Source: Verrucomicrobiia bacterium (GTDB lineage: Bacteria > Verrucomicrobiota > Verrucomicrobiia > Verrucomicrobiales > Akkermansiaceae). Taken from it: a stretch of 32,621 bases of DNA. The DNA lies in NCBI GenBank assembly GCA_030430455.1, contig JAUIJB010000048.1:1-32621 (forward strand). The letters run 5' to 3'. The notes beneath the pieces are model-generated. The model saw nothing but the letters and a program-made list of their open reading frames with translations. It did not search any database and was not told where the DNA came from. Shown one piece after another: positions 22,348 to 30,892 of the stretch (positions are counted from its first letter, which is position 1; each line of letters opens with the position of its first letter). Position numbers and translations under genes: made by a program.

Positions 22348-23808
22348 ATGAAAACCGCAACCGGTTCGACGGCCGTGGTGGCCCTGCTCCTGGTGGCCCA
22401 ACTTCCGGCAGCCTACCTCATCGAGATCGACGTCGATGGCGCCGACGACGGCGTGATCACCTACAATGCCGACTTCTCCTTCGGCGGCGGCACGACGAGC
22501 GCCGGCCAGAGCGCGGCGGCGAGCGCCCTCGGGCTGACCGGCGGCGACAGCATCTTCGGCGGCGACGGTAGCCCCGACACCTACGTCTACATCCACACGC
22601 CGGAGAGCCAGGCCGACAACCTGCTGATCGACGCCGGCACCCCGCTCGGGAATGGCGATGTCGCAAGCGGTGCGGTGGGCGGTGCCCCGGGCCGCTACGC
22701 GGTCTACGCCTGCTGGCTTCCCAGCACGAACGTCACCGGGGGCCTGACGACCTACTCGGTCAGCACGGCGGGCTCGTCGGACTCCACGACCGTTGACCAG
22801 AACACCGGCGGCAACGCCTGGGTGAAGGTCGGCGAGGTCGACTACACCTCGGGTCCGATCACTGTGGCACAGACGCCGGAGTCGAGCACCTACGTCTCGA
22901 TGCGCGCCGCGGGCGTCCTGTTCGAGCGCCTGTCCGACGGTGGCAACCCCGGCTACACCGGGCCGCCGGGGCTGGTGGTCTTCGGGGAGGGCGAGGCTCA
23001 GTCGCTCGGCATGGCCTACCTGCGCAACCGGACCGAGGCGCAGACGACCCACTTCGCCGCCGTCGAGAGCAGCAACCTGGTCGACTGGAGCACGACCGAC
23101 CTGAAGCTGGTCTCGGTCACCGATGCCGACGCCGAGCACGAGCTGGTCACCTTCCGCTCGATGCAGCCGATGGCCGGGGTGTCGCGGCAGTTCCTCGCCG
23201 TCCGGGCGACACCGAAGATGCCGGTCGGGCCGGCCTACGTGGCGATCACCTTCGACGACGGGCCCCACCCGACCCGCACGCCGGCACTGCTCGACCTGCT
23301 CGCCGAGCGCAACATCCGCGCGACCTTCTATGTCGTCGGGATCAATGCGGGCACCTACCCGGCGATCGTCCGGCGCATGCTCAACGAGGGGCATGAGATC
23401 GGCAATCACACTCAGACTCATGCCCGGCTCACCGACCTGACGCTCGACGCGGTCCGCGACGAGATGGACGGCTGCCGCGACGCCATCGTGGCGGCCGCGA
23501 CCTTGTCGCCGGCGACGATGCGGCCGCCCTACGGCGCGGTCAACCAGACCCTGCGCGACCTGTTCCTCGTCGAGTACGGCTACCCGACGGTGCTGTGGGA
23601 CGTCGATCCGCGCGACTGGGACACGGCGGTGAGCGACCAGCAGGTGATCGACACCATCCTCACCGAGTCGGACCACCAGGAGATCATCCTTTGCCACGAC
23701 ATCCACCAGCGCACGATCGACGTGATGCCGACCGTGCTCGACGGGCTGCTGTCGCAGGGGTTCAGCTTCGTGACGGTCTGCGAGATGCTGGACCTGCGCG
23801 GCAACTGA
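22348..23808 (+). CDS. Secreted two-domain polysaccharide deacetylase (NodB homology)
   Basis: A 486-residue exported protein starting at the ATG at 22348 (MKTATGSTAVVALLLVAQLP, signal peptide ending at AYL). Residues about 23-190 form a beta-rich domain matching the body of the neighbouring PEP-CTERM protein (TVDQN, YVSMRAAGVLFERL). Residues about 205-290 are a linker module (VESSNLVDWSTTDLKLVS). Residues about 296-486 are a NodB/CE4 deacetylase domain with all five motifs: TFDDGPHPTRT (catalytic D303, metal D304), NHTQTHARL (metal H354, H358), RPPYGAVN, DVDPRDW and ILCHDIHQ. The enzyme would remove acetyl groups from an N- or O-acetylated polysaccharide such as matrix glycan or peptidoglycan. 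It is convergent with the next gene, only six bases apart at the stops. Confidence 0.92.
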   Translation: MKTATGSTAVVALLLVAQLPAAYLIEIDVDGADDGVITYNADFSFGGGTTSAGQSAAASALGLTGGDSIFGGDGSPDTYVYIHTPESQADNLLIDAGTPLGNGDVASGAVGGAPGRYAVYACWLPSTNVTGGLTTYSVSTAGSSDSTTVDQNTGGNAWVKVGEVDYTSGPITVAQTPESSTYVSMRAAGVLFERLSDGGNPGYTGPPGLVVFGEGEAQSLGMAYLRNRTEAQTTHFAAVESSNLVDWSTTDLKLVSVTDADAEHELVTFRSMQPMAGVSRQFLAVRATPKMPVGPAYVAITFDDGPHPTRTPALLDLLAERNIRATFYVVGINAGTYPAIVRRMLNEGHEIGNHTQTHARLTDLTLDAVRDEMDGCRDAIVAAATLSPATMRPPYGAVNQTLRDLFLVEYGYPTVLWDVDPRDWDTAVSDQQVIDTILTESDHQEIILCHDIHQRTIDVMPTVLDGLLSQGFSFVTVCEMLDLRGN

Positions 23809-23814
23809 CGCCCG

Positions 23815-26800
23815 TCACTCCTCGGCGACCTGGTAGAATGCCCGGCCGTCGGGCGGCGAGGGGTCACTGATGGTGTCGGTCGCGGCAGAGGGGACGAAGC
23901 CGGTGACCACCGGGGCCCCGGGAACCGCGAGGTCCGTGGTGCGCAGCAGGCTGTAGCTCATGGCGGGGTCGAATCCCTCGACCGTGAGCACGAGCGGACC
24001 ACCGGGCGTGTGGTCGACATCGGTGACCCGCAGGGACCCGGGGGCGACGATGCGGACCGACTCGCTCCCCTCGAGGTTGAGCGGTCCGCCGTCCCAGGTG
24101 GCCCGGTAGGAGAAGCTCTCGCCGGCCATTCCGCTGAGCAGGACGCTGGTGGTGGCGGTGCCGTCGGCACCGGTGACCGCGGTGAACGACTCCTCGCTCT
24201 CGTCGCCGTCGATGTCGATGAAGAAGGTGATCGTCTGGCCCGGGATGCCGGCCGAGCTGCCGTTGAGCAGGACCGCGGTGAGCACGGCCTCGGCGCCGAC
24301 GGCGGGAGCGACGAGCTGGATCTCGAGCGCCGCCAGGGTGGCACCGTCGATCACGTCGCCGATGCCGTCGTGGTCGCTGTCGGCCTGGTCCGGGTTGGGC
24401 ACGGTCGGCGCGTTGTCGGTCTGCATGGCCAGCGAGTAGCCGCCCATCGTCATCACCTCGCCGGTGGCCTGGGCGTGGCCGAGCAGGGTCAGCCAGTTCG
24501 CCCAGCGGGCCTCGTCGACCATGTTGTTCTCGCGGTTGATCCCCCCGGGCGCCGCGGCGCAGGGCTCGAGGCGGTCGACGTCATTGCAGTAGCGCGTGCT
24601 CCACGAGACCTCCTCGATCAGCCAGGTGTTGAGCTGGCCGATCTGGGTGATCGACTCGAGGAACTCGAGGTAGGTCTGGCCGGCCGGCGGTTCCGGGTCG
24701 ACCTCGAGGTCGGCGCTCGGGTGGAACATGCCGAACTGGTCGATCGCCTCGTGGTGAGAGCCTTCCGGGCTGAAGAAGGGGGCCAGAAACCCCTCCTCTT
24801 CGGCGATCGAGGCGCTGTAGGCGACGAAGCCGAGGCGGGCGGTGGCGTCGCGGCTGGTGGTGTCGGCGGTGTTGAACGGCGGCGCGTAGCTGATCAGCGG
24901 CCAGGCCGCGATGCTCCAGTCGATCTTCGGCGCGGTGGCGGGCTCGACCCCGGAGTCGAGGATCCACGAGTCCGCGGCGTAGTCGCCGAGGAGCGAGCGC
25001 TGGCCGACCCGAAGCAGCTGGAAGTTCTCCTCCAGGGTGAGCCCGGCGAATTCGCTGCTGTAGACATTGCGGTCCTCCAGTTCGGCCCAGTCCCCGAGCA
25101 GGGTGTTGTTGGTGTGGTAGGTCCCGTGCTGGCTGATCTCGAGGTTCGGGTTGTCGATGCGGGCGTTGATCCAGTCGATCGGGTCGGGGTCGCCGAAGGC
25201 GTTCCAGATCAGCCGCGGGATGGTCGCCAAGGTGACCGGGCAGTCCATGCCGCCGGGAAGGTCGATGGGCACGCTGTAGCCGGGATCCGCGGGGTCGTCG
25301 CCGATGCCGTTGTAGCTGTCGTTCTTGTGCAGCTCCCACTCGCCGGGTGTCAGGATCGCGGCGTCGGTGAAGGTCTGGACGAACTCGTTCTGGAAGGCCC
25401 GGGCGAGAGCGTCGATGCGGATGATGAAGTGGGTGTCGCTGCGCGACCACCGGCCCTTGGAGGCGATGGCCAGCGCGTAGAGTTCGGGGTCGAGCGGGCC
25501 GTCGGCCACGCCGTCGCCGTCGCTGTCGGTGTTGTTGAAGGGGTCGGCGACGTCGCCGGCGCCGTCGCCGTCGCTGTCGGCCTGGTCGCCGTTGGCGATG
25601 AAGGGGGCGTTGTCTGCCCCGTCGGGGACCCCGTCGTTGTCGTCGTCCCCGTCGGCCGGGTCGCCGACCCCGTCGCCGTCGTTGTCCAGCTGGTCGAGGA
25701 CATTGATCGAGCCGTCGGTGTTGAGGTCGATTCGCGGGGCGTTGGGGATGTCCGGGGCGTTGTCGACGAGGTCGATCAGGCCGTCGCCGTCGCTGTCGGT
25801 GAGGTCGGGGAACAGGGCGTGGACCTCGCCCTCGAGGTTGCCGAACACCACGTCGACGACCGCGTCGACGGATGAATCGAGCTGGCCGGCGGCGAGGCCG
25901 CGGACGTCGATTCCGGCGGCACCGATCGCGCCGGCCCCGGTGAAGACCGGCTGGTTGTCGCCGTCGAGGCCCTCGTTGACCCACAGGGAGACGGATCCCT
26001 CGTCGGGGCCGGCGTAGCCGGTGAGGATGTCGGTCATGCCGTCGTCGTTGACGTCGGCCACGGCCAGCGGCATGCCCTCGTTGAACAGGGCGTCGAGTTG
26101 CCGGTAGGCATAGGGGCGTGTCGAGAGGCCCGGCGTGTCGAAGCGGATCGGGCTGAACACGCCGTTGCCATCGTTGGCGTAGACGTAGAGGTAATGGGCC
26201 TTGTCGCTGACCAGCAGGTCGGGGATGGCGTCACCGGTGACGTCGCCGAGGGCCAGGCCATGGACGTGCAGATAGGCGCTCGGTGGAAAATACGGTGGAT
26301 CCTCGGGGTCCAGCGTGCCGTCCGACGAGTCGATGGTCTCCAGGTCGAAGGCGAGGGTGGCGTCGGGGATCATCCGGTTGCGCCACAGGCGGATGTCGGC
26401 GGTGTCGCCGGCTCCGCTGATGCGCTCGCCGCTGACCAGGTCGAGGTCGCCGTCGCCGTCGACGTCCGCAGCGGCGAGGCTGAAGCAGTCGGTGCCGGCG
26501 TTGCCGATGAGGGTCCCGAGCTGGGGGAAGCCAGTCGACTGGAAGGTGCCGTCGCCGTTGCCGAGGTAGAGGTGGAGCTCACCCTCGGCGGCGTAGGCAG
26601 GCAGGCCGCTCTGGTCGCCGCCGGTCCGTGCGACCACGAAGTCGGCGTGGTCGTCCTCGTTGAAATCGCCCGCCACGAGGGCGTAGGCATCGTGGTAGGA
26701 CTGGTTGATCACCACGCCCTGGCTGGTGAAGGCGCCGCTGCCGTCGCCGAGGTAGAGGTGGACGTCGCCGGCGGTGTCACCCGAGAGGAAGTCGGCGAAG

Positions 26801-26988
26801 GTGTCCTCGTTGAAATCGGCCACCGCGAGGCCCCAGGCACGCGTGCGGTAGCTCTCCTCGCCCAGGTCGGCGAGCTGGGTCTGGACGAAGGCGGGCTGCA
26901 GGGCCTGGCCGATGGAAACCGCGGGGACCAGGCCGAGGAGCGACGCGGTGGGAATGAGGGTTGGGACGGGGAAGCGGAGCAGTTTCAT
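23815..26988 (-). CDS. Secreted FG-GAP/TSP3 protein with an embedded NodB-like domain
   Basis: A 1057-residue exported protein from the ATG at 26988, with signal peptide MKLLRFPVPTLIPTASLLGL. Residues about 40-390 contain six FG-GAP/VCBS-type repeats (LAVADFNEDTFADFLSGDTA, LVAGDFNEDDHADFVVARTG, LAAADVDGDGDLDLVSGE and others), expected to make a calcium-binding propeller. Residues about 395-510 are TSP3-like calcium repeats (DSDGDGLIDLVDNAPDIPNA, DNDGDGVGDPADGDDDNDGV). Residues about 515-850 look like a divergent NodB/polysaccharide-deacetylase domain: FIIRIDALARAF (motif-1-like Asp), ISQHGTYHTNN with H621 and H625, and YAPPFNTADTT (motif 3). After one more TSP3 repeat (NPDQADSDHDGIGDV) come an Ig-like domain and a C-terminal module. 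Whether the NodB-like domain is active is unclear, since motif 1 lacks the usual Asp pair. Confidence 0.85.
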   Translation of the reverse strand: MKLLRFPVPTLIPTASLLGLVPAVSIGQALQPAFVQTQLADLGEESYRTRAWGLAVADFNEDTFADFLSGDTAGDVHLYLGDGSGAFTSQGVVINQSYHDAYALVAGDFNEDDHADFVVARTGGDQSGLPAYAAEGELHLYLGNGDGTFQSTGFPQLGTLIGNAGTDCFSLAAADVDGDGDLDLVSGERISGAGDTADIRLWRNRMIPDATLAFDLETIDSSDGTLDPEDPPYFPPSAYLHVHGLALGDVTGDAIPDLLVSDKAHYLYVYANDGNGVFSPIRFDTPGLSTRPYAYRQLDALFNEGMPLAVADVNDDGMTDILTGYAGPDEGSVSLWVNEGLDGDNQPVFTGAGAIGAAGIDVRGLAAGQLDSSVDAVVDVVFGNLEGEVHALFPDLTDSDGDGLIDLVDNAPDIPNAPRIDLNTDGSINVLDQLDNDGDGVGDPADGDDDNDGVPDGADNAPFIANGDQADSDGDGAGDVADPFNNTDSDGDGVADGPLDPELYALAIASKGRWSRSDTHFIIRIDALARAFQNEFVQTFTDAAILTPGEWELHKNDSYNGIGDDPADPGYSVPIDLPGGMDCPVTLATIPRLIWNAFGDPDPIDWINARIDNPNLEISQHGTYHTNNTLLGDWAELEDRNVYSSEFAGLTLEENFQLLRVGQRSLLGDYAADSWILDSGVEPATAPKIDWSIAAWPLISYAPPFNTADTTSRDATARLGFVAYSASIAEEEGFLAPFFSPEGSHHEAIDQFGMFHPSADLEVDPEPPAGQTYLEFLESITQIGQLNTWLIEEVSWSTRYCNDVDRLEPCAAAPGGINRENNMVDEARWANWLTLLGHAQATGEVMTMGGYSLAMQTDNAPTVPNPDQADSDHDGIGDVIDGATLAALEIQLVAPAVGAEAVLTAVLLNGSSAGIPGQTITFFIDIDGDESEESFTAVTGADGTATTSVLLSGMAGESFSYRATWDGGPLNLEGSESVRIVAPGSLRVTDVDHTPGGPLVLTVEGFDPAMSYSLLRTTDLAVPGAPVVTGFVPSAATDTISDPSPPDGRAFYQVAEE

Positions 26989-27157
26989 GGGTGACGGGTG
27001 TTTGAGCGTCGCGGTGGGTGGATGCCCGGCGCATCGGTCAGCATATCCTGCTCGGAGGGCCGATCAAGCTCGCTGTCCGGCCGGCCAAGCCGCGCGTGGG
27101 GTGGCTTCGCAGCCCCGGCGATGGACAATCCTGCCGGGCGGGGGAAAGCTGGCCGCG

Positions 27158-28051
27158 ATGGTTCCGCCTTTCCTGGTCCGGCGACTCGATGCCTTCCTGC
27201 GCGAGCAGCTTGAGGCGGGGGCGGGGTCCCATGCGGTCGACTTCACCCGGCCGGCCGGCGAGGCGGCGCTGGCGGGGCCGGACTCGGTGTCGTGGCGGAT
27301 CTTCCGCAACCCGCTGGCCTTGTTCATCGGCGGGATCACCGCGGTGATCCTGGAGCTCGCCGAGCCGCGGGTGCGCAGCGGGGTTTGGGAGCACACCAGC
27401 TTCCGCAGCGACCCGCTGACGCGGATGCGCCGCACCGGCTACGCCGCGATGGTCACGGTCTACGCCGCGCGCAGTGTTGCCGAGGAGATGATCGCCGGGG
27501 TCAACCGGATGCATGCCCGCATCGAGGGCACCACGCCGGATGGCACGCCCTACCGCGCCGACGACCCCGGGCTGCTGCGCTGGGTCCACGCCACCGCCCT
27601 GTTCGGCTTCATGGAGGCCTACCACCGCTTCGCCCGCCCGCTGTCGGCGGAGGAGCGCGACCGCTTCATCGCCGAGGGGGTTCCCGCGGCGCGCCTGTAT
27701 GGCGCCGTCGACCCGCCGGCCACCGCCGCGCAGCTCGACGAGGTCATCGAGGACATGAGGCCCCGGCTGGAGCCCTCGGCGGTCCTCGACGAGTTCCTCG
27801 CGATCATGAGGGGCTTGCCGCTGCTGCCGCGCCCGGCCCGCTCGCTGAACTCCGTGCTCGTCGAGGCGGCGATCGGCTTGCTGCCGGATGGCCTGGGTGA
27901 GGACCTCGGCCTCGCCTCGCGCGGGGCACCCGCCTCGGGAGGGGTCCTGCGCGGCCTCGGCCGGGCGATCGACCAGCTGCCGATGGAGTCCTCGCCCGCC
28001 GCCCGGGCCTGCATCCGGCTGGGGCTCCCACCGGATGCCCTGCTGCGCTGA
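27158..28051 (+). CDS. MpaB/DUF2236-family putative oxygenase
   Basis: A 297-residue protein of the DUF2236 family, which includes the fungal ER-bound oxygenase MpaB and bacterial latex-clearing (rubber) oxygenases; some members bind heme b. I chose the ATG at 27158 because GGGGAAAG precedes it and the protein then begins MVPPFLVRRLDAFLREQLEA. The longer upstream frame is arginine-rich without features. Conserved stretches are VSWRIFRNPLALFIGGITAV, VWEHTSFRSDPLTRMRRTGY (H79), NRMHARIEGTTPDGTPYRAD (H119) and LLRWVHATALFGFMEAYHRF (H144, H156). The WVHAT stretch carries the histidine usually considered the heme ligand. No signal peptide is seen, but the helix around residues 48-68 is hydrophobic. 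The substrate is unknown. It is the first gene after the large secreted block. Confidence 0.85.
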   Translation: MVPPFLVRRLDAFLREQLEAGAGSHAVDFTRPAGEAALAGPDSVSWRIFRNPLALFIGGITAVILELAEPRVRSGVWEHTSFRSDPLTRMRRTGYAAMVTVYAARSVAEEMIAGVNRMHARIEGTTPDGTPYRADDPGLLRWVHATALFGFMEAYHRFARPLSAEERDRFIAEGVPAARLYGAVDPPATAAQLDEVIEDMRPRLEPSAVLDEFLAIMRGLPLLPRPARSLNSVLVEAAIGLLPDGLGEDLGLASRGAPASGGVLRGLGRAIDQLPMESSPAARACIRLGLPPDALLR

Positions 28052-28111
28052 GGAAGGCCATCCCTTCCCGATTTGACGGCGCCGCCGTGCAAGGCGAGGT
28101 ACTCGGTTCCC

Positions 28112-29305
28112 ATGAGCACGGTTGCCGAATTCCCCACCGACGATCCCGCCGCCCACGTCCGGCTGGTCGAGGCCGCCCTGTCCCGCCGGGCGACCGACAT
28201 TCACCTCGATCCACTGCAGGATTCCTATCAGGTGCGCCTGCGGATCGACGGCCAGCTCGTCCCGCACCTCGCCCTCGGCGGCGAGGATGGGCGGCGGCTG
28301 GTCAACCAGTTCAAGACCGCGGCCGGGGTCGAGCCGGGCACCGTCTTCACGCCGCTGGGTGCGCGGCGGAAGCTCGAGGTCGAGGGTGGCCGGCCGGTCG
28401 ACTGCCGCATCACCCTGGCACCCTGCCTGAGTGGCCCGAAGCTGGCGATCCGCCTGCTCGACCCGGGCCGGTTCGAGCGCCGGGTCGGCACGCTGGGGCT
28501 GAGCGAGGGCGGTCTCGGCCGCCTGCAGGACTGGCTCAGGAAGCTGGAGGGCATGTTCCTGGTGACGGGGCCGACCGGTGGCGGCAAGACCACGACGCTC
28601 TACGCCCTGTTGCACGAGCTCGCCTCCGACAACCGCCACGTCGCCACCATCGAGGACCCGGTGGAGTACGAGATCCACGGGATCAACCAGATCCAGGTCG
28701 ACCGCGATCACGGGCTCGACTTCGCCGGGGGGCTGAGGACGATCCTCCGCCTCGACCCGGATCACATCATGGTGGGCGAGCTGCGCGAGAGGCACTCGGC
28801 CGAGGCGGCGGTCACCGCCGCGATCGCCGGCCATGTGATCCTCTCGACGCTGCACGCGCGCGACGCCGTCAGCACGGTCACCGCGCTGCGCAACTTCGGC
28901 CTCGCGAACCACCAGATCGCCGCCGCGCTGGGGGTGGTCGTCAACCAGCGGCTGGTGAGGAAGCTGTGCGAGGAATGCCGCGAGGAGGTCGGCCTGTCGC
29001 GCGCCCAGCAGGAGTGGTTCGAGTCCGAGGGGATGGAGCCACCGGCACGTGCTTGGAAGGCGCAGGGCTGCGGCGAATGCGACAAGCGGGGCTACTTCGG
29101 CCGCACGGGACTGTTCGAGGTGTGGAGCCTCAGGGAGTCGGATCACGACTTGCTGCTGGCCGGCGCCAGCGAATCGCGCATGCGCGAGCGCCTCGAGTCG
29201 CGCGGGCATGCCGGGCTGTGGAGCGACGCGATCGACAAGATCGAGTCCGGCGTCACCAGCTTCGACGAGCTCCAGCGGCTCGGGCTCTCGCTGCCGTGGC
29301 AGTGA
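28112..29305 (+). CDS. GspE/PilB-like type II/IV secretion ATPase, short form
   Basis: A 397-residue hexameric traffic ATPase that would power a type II secretion system or type IV pilus. The start is the ATG at 28112 (MSTVAEFPTDDP); an upstream TTG adds 13 residues. The N-terminal domain (to about 130) has the family start AALSRRATDIHLDPLQDSYQ (SDIHxEP-like) and RLRIDGQL. Walker A is GPTGGGKTTT with K159. The Asp box is TIEDPVEYEI, Walker B is DPDHIMVGELRE, and the His box is STLHARDAV. The zinc-binding four-cysteine motif is present (C286, C289, C320, C323 in CEECREE and CGECDKRGYFGRTG). It lacks the roughly 150-residue extra N-terminal domain that typical GspE/PilB proteins use to bind GspL/PilM partners. 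No other secretion gene is nearby. Confidence 0.92.
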   Translation: MSTVAEFPTDDPAAHVRLVEAALSRRATDIHLDPLQDSYQVRLRIDGQLVPHLALGGEDGRRLVNQFKTAAGVEPGTVFTPLGARRKLEVEGGRPVDCRITLAPCLSGPKLAIRLLDPGRFERRVGTLGLSEGGLGRLQDWLRKLEGMFLVTGPTGGGKTTTLYALLHELASDNRHVATIEDPVEYEIHGINQIQVDRDHGLDFAGGLRTILRLDPDHIMVGELRERHSAEAAVTAAIAGHVILSTLHARDAVSTVTALRNFGLANHQIAAALGVVVNQRLVRKLCEECREEVGLSRAQQEWFESEGMEPPARAWKAQGCGECDKRGYFGRTGLFEVWSLRESDHDLLLAGASESRMRERLESRGHAGLWSDAIDKIESGVTSFDELQRLGLSLPWQ

Positions 29306-29331
29306 ACCCGAGGGGCCGGCGCGTGGTCGCC

Positions 29332-29367
29332 AGCCCGGATGCCCGCGCCTGGCGCGGCGGCCGGGCT
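29332..29367. terminator. Nested GC hairpin between convergent genes
   Basis: AGCCCGG (29332-29338) pairs exactly with CCGGGCT (29361-29367), and inside them CCGCGC (29343-29348) pairs with GCGCGG (29352-29357) around a CTG loop. The structure lies between the ATPase stop (29305) and the convergent DUF2007 gene, touching the latter's stop codon. It is a plausible shared transcription end point, though neither side has a strong T-run. Confidence 0.5.
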
Positions 29368-29687
29368 CAGCCCCCGGGATCGGGAATGTCGGCGCCGCAG
29401 TTCCAGCAGCTTGCGAAGGTCCCCGGCGACTCCTCGCCGCAGTTCGGGCAGATGCAGTTCTCGTTGGCCCGGTTGCCGACGTCCGCCTCGTAGGCGCGGA
29501 TCAACTCCACGGCGCGGGCGTGGTCCTTTTCGTCGAGGATGCAGAGCGCCGGGAAGAACACCGGAATGGAGGCCTCGGTGACCGACAGGTACTCGTTGCG
29601 CACGAAGGTGCGGATGCCCTCGGACTCGAGGAGCGACTGGAACTGCCCGACCCGGGTCATGTCCCGCTCGCGGAAGAGTTCGATCAT
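29367..29687 (-). CDS. DUF2007-type protein with C-terminal zinc ribbon
   Basis: A 106-residue protein. Residues 1-68 match the DUF2007 ('putative signal transducing protein') pattern: the opening ELFRERDMTRVGQFQSLLES, then EGIRTFVRNEYLS and PALCILDEKDHARAVELIRA. The fold is a small ferredoxin-like alpha/beta domain in related proteins. The C-terminal 30 residues form a zinc ribbon with CPNCG (C80, C83) and CWNCG (C94, C97). Such proteins are small cytosolic factors whose partner is usually unknown, and I do not assign a reaction. The start at 29687 is the only ATG that keeps the conserved first strand. It is followed downstream by the hairpin at 29332-29367, and its start lies 18 bases after the stop of the TPR protein gene, so those two are probably cotranscribed. 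Confidence 0.82.
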   Translation of the reverse strand: MIELFRERDMTRVGQFQSLLESEGIRTFVRNEYLSVTEASIPVFFPALCILDEKDHARAVELIRAYEADVGNRANENCICPNCGEESPGTFASCWNCGADIPDPGG

Positions 29688-29705
29688 CGGTCGTTCCGAA
29701 TCGGG

Positions 29706-30695
29706 CTACTTCTGCGGCACCTTCTGGGTCGGCAGGGGACCCAGGTTGAGCTTCCGCTGGGTGGGCGCGGCGGGCTGGTCCTCACCGGCCGCCTCGCCGG
29801 ACCCATTGTCGGCCGCCTTGCCACCCGCGCCGGCGGGCTGGATCGTCGGCGGCGGGGCGACCTTCACCGGTGCGCCAGGCCCGGGGGCGGGCGGCGGCGT
29901 CCCCGGCTTTGGCGTGACGCCCGCGGGCTTCGGCCCCGGCCTCCCTGGCGCGGGCTTTTCCGGGGTCACCGCCGCCGGCTTCTCCGGCGCGCCCTTCTCG
30001 GAGTCGACCAGGCGATCCTTCGGCGCCACGCGGTCGACCGGGATGGTCACCGCCGGGGGCGGGCTCGGCTCGGCTCCCCTTTTGGCCTCCTGGCGGTACA
30101 TCTCGTTGTCGAGTTCCTCGCCCTCGACCTTCTCGAGGCTGGCGACCTTGATCGGGGTGGTGTGCTTGCTGATGCTGCTGGTCAGCTTCATCGCCTCCCG
30201 CGGATCGCGCTTCATCCACGGCAGCTCGCCGAGCTGGGGACGGCGGTCTCGGAAGTCGCCCCACAAGGTTTCCTCGTCGTCGGTCCACAGCACGAAGTGC
30301 TCGAGCTCGGCATTGCCGAGCCCGGGGTCGGCCTCGAGCGCCGCGCCGTAGAAGCGCGCCGCCTGCAGCACCATGCCGTGGTGCAGGAGGGCGTTGGCCA
30401 GGCCGAGGTTCTGCACCGCCTTGCCGCGGTTGAGCTCGAGCACGGCGGTGAGCAGGCGGATCGCTTTGCGCGGCGCCGCCTTGGCCAGCACCCGGGCGGC
30501 GAAGGCGAGCTCCAGGTCGATGCCGGGGATCTCGTCGGCTTCCCAAACGAGCTCGGCGGCGGCGGCAAAGTCGCCGCGGTCGTAGAGCAGGCGGGCCAGC
30601 TTCTTGCGGCTATCCCAATCCGCCGCGTCCTCCTCGAGGGCGGCGCGCAGGGTCATTTCGTCGGGGGCTTTGGGCGTGGGTTCTTCGGCACTCAT
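29706..30695 (-). CDS. TPR-like protein with proline-rich C-terminus
   Basis: A 329-residue protein from the ATG at 30695 (MSAEEPTPKAPDEMTLRAAL); the frame is open further upstream but that part has no character. Residues about 12-135 are helical tetratricopeptide-like repeats (AALEEDAADWDSRKKLARLL, YDRGDFAAAAELVWEADEI, AVQNLGLANALLHHGMVLQA, ARFYGAALEADPGLGNAELE). Residues about 140-210 are mixed, and the last 120 residues are proline-rich and low in complexity (PEKPAPGRPGPKPAGVTPKP). No signal peptide or transmembrane segment is present, so it is cytosolic. TPR and proline-rich parts usually mediate protein contacts. The partner is not deducible from the sequence. It precedes the DUF2007 gene by 18 bases on the same strand, so the two may work together. 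Confidence 0.78.
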   Translation of the reverse strand: MSAEEPTPKAPDEMTLRAALEEDAADWDSRKKLARLLYDRGDFAAAAELVWEADEIPGIDLELAFAARVLAKAAPRKAIRLLTAVLELNRGKAVQNLGLANALLHHGMVLQAARFYGAALEADPGLGNAELEHFVLWTDDEETLWGDFRDRRPQLGELPWMKRDPREAMKLTSSISKHTTPIKVASLEKVEGEELDNEMYRQEAKRGAEPSPPPAVTIPVDRVAPKDRLVDSEKGAPEKPAAVTPEKPAPGRPGPKPAGVTPKPGTPPPAPGPGAPVKVAPPPTIQPAGAGGKAADNGSGEAAGEDQPAAPTQRKLNLGPLPTQKVPQK

Positions 30696-30892
30696 GGCAA
30701 TCGGGGGTTTCCGGCGTCCGGGAATCCGGAGCTTGTCACGATGAGCCGGCTTCACCCCCACGGCAAGTTGCAATCGGCGGCGATCACGCCATTGGCTGGA
30801 TCGCCATGAACGGGATCGAAAGCAATCCCCGCTCGCCGCGCTTCACCGCGCCCACCGCGGTCGCCCCGCTGCCGGGCGCTGCCGGCGGCCCT

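Noticed and set aside
27038..29209. A 723-codon minus-strand frame across the oxygenase and ATPase genes
   Set aside because: It is antisense to two genes with conserved motifs, and its composition is low-complexity.
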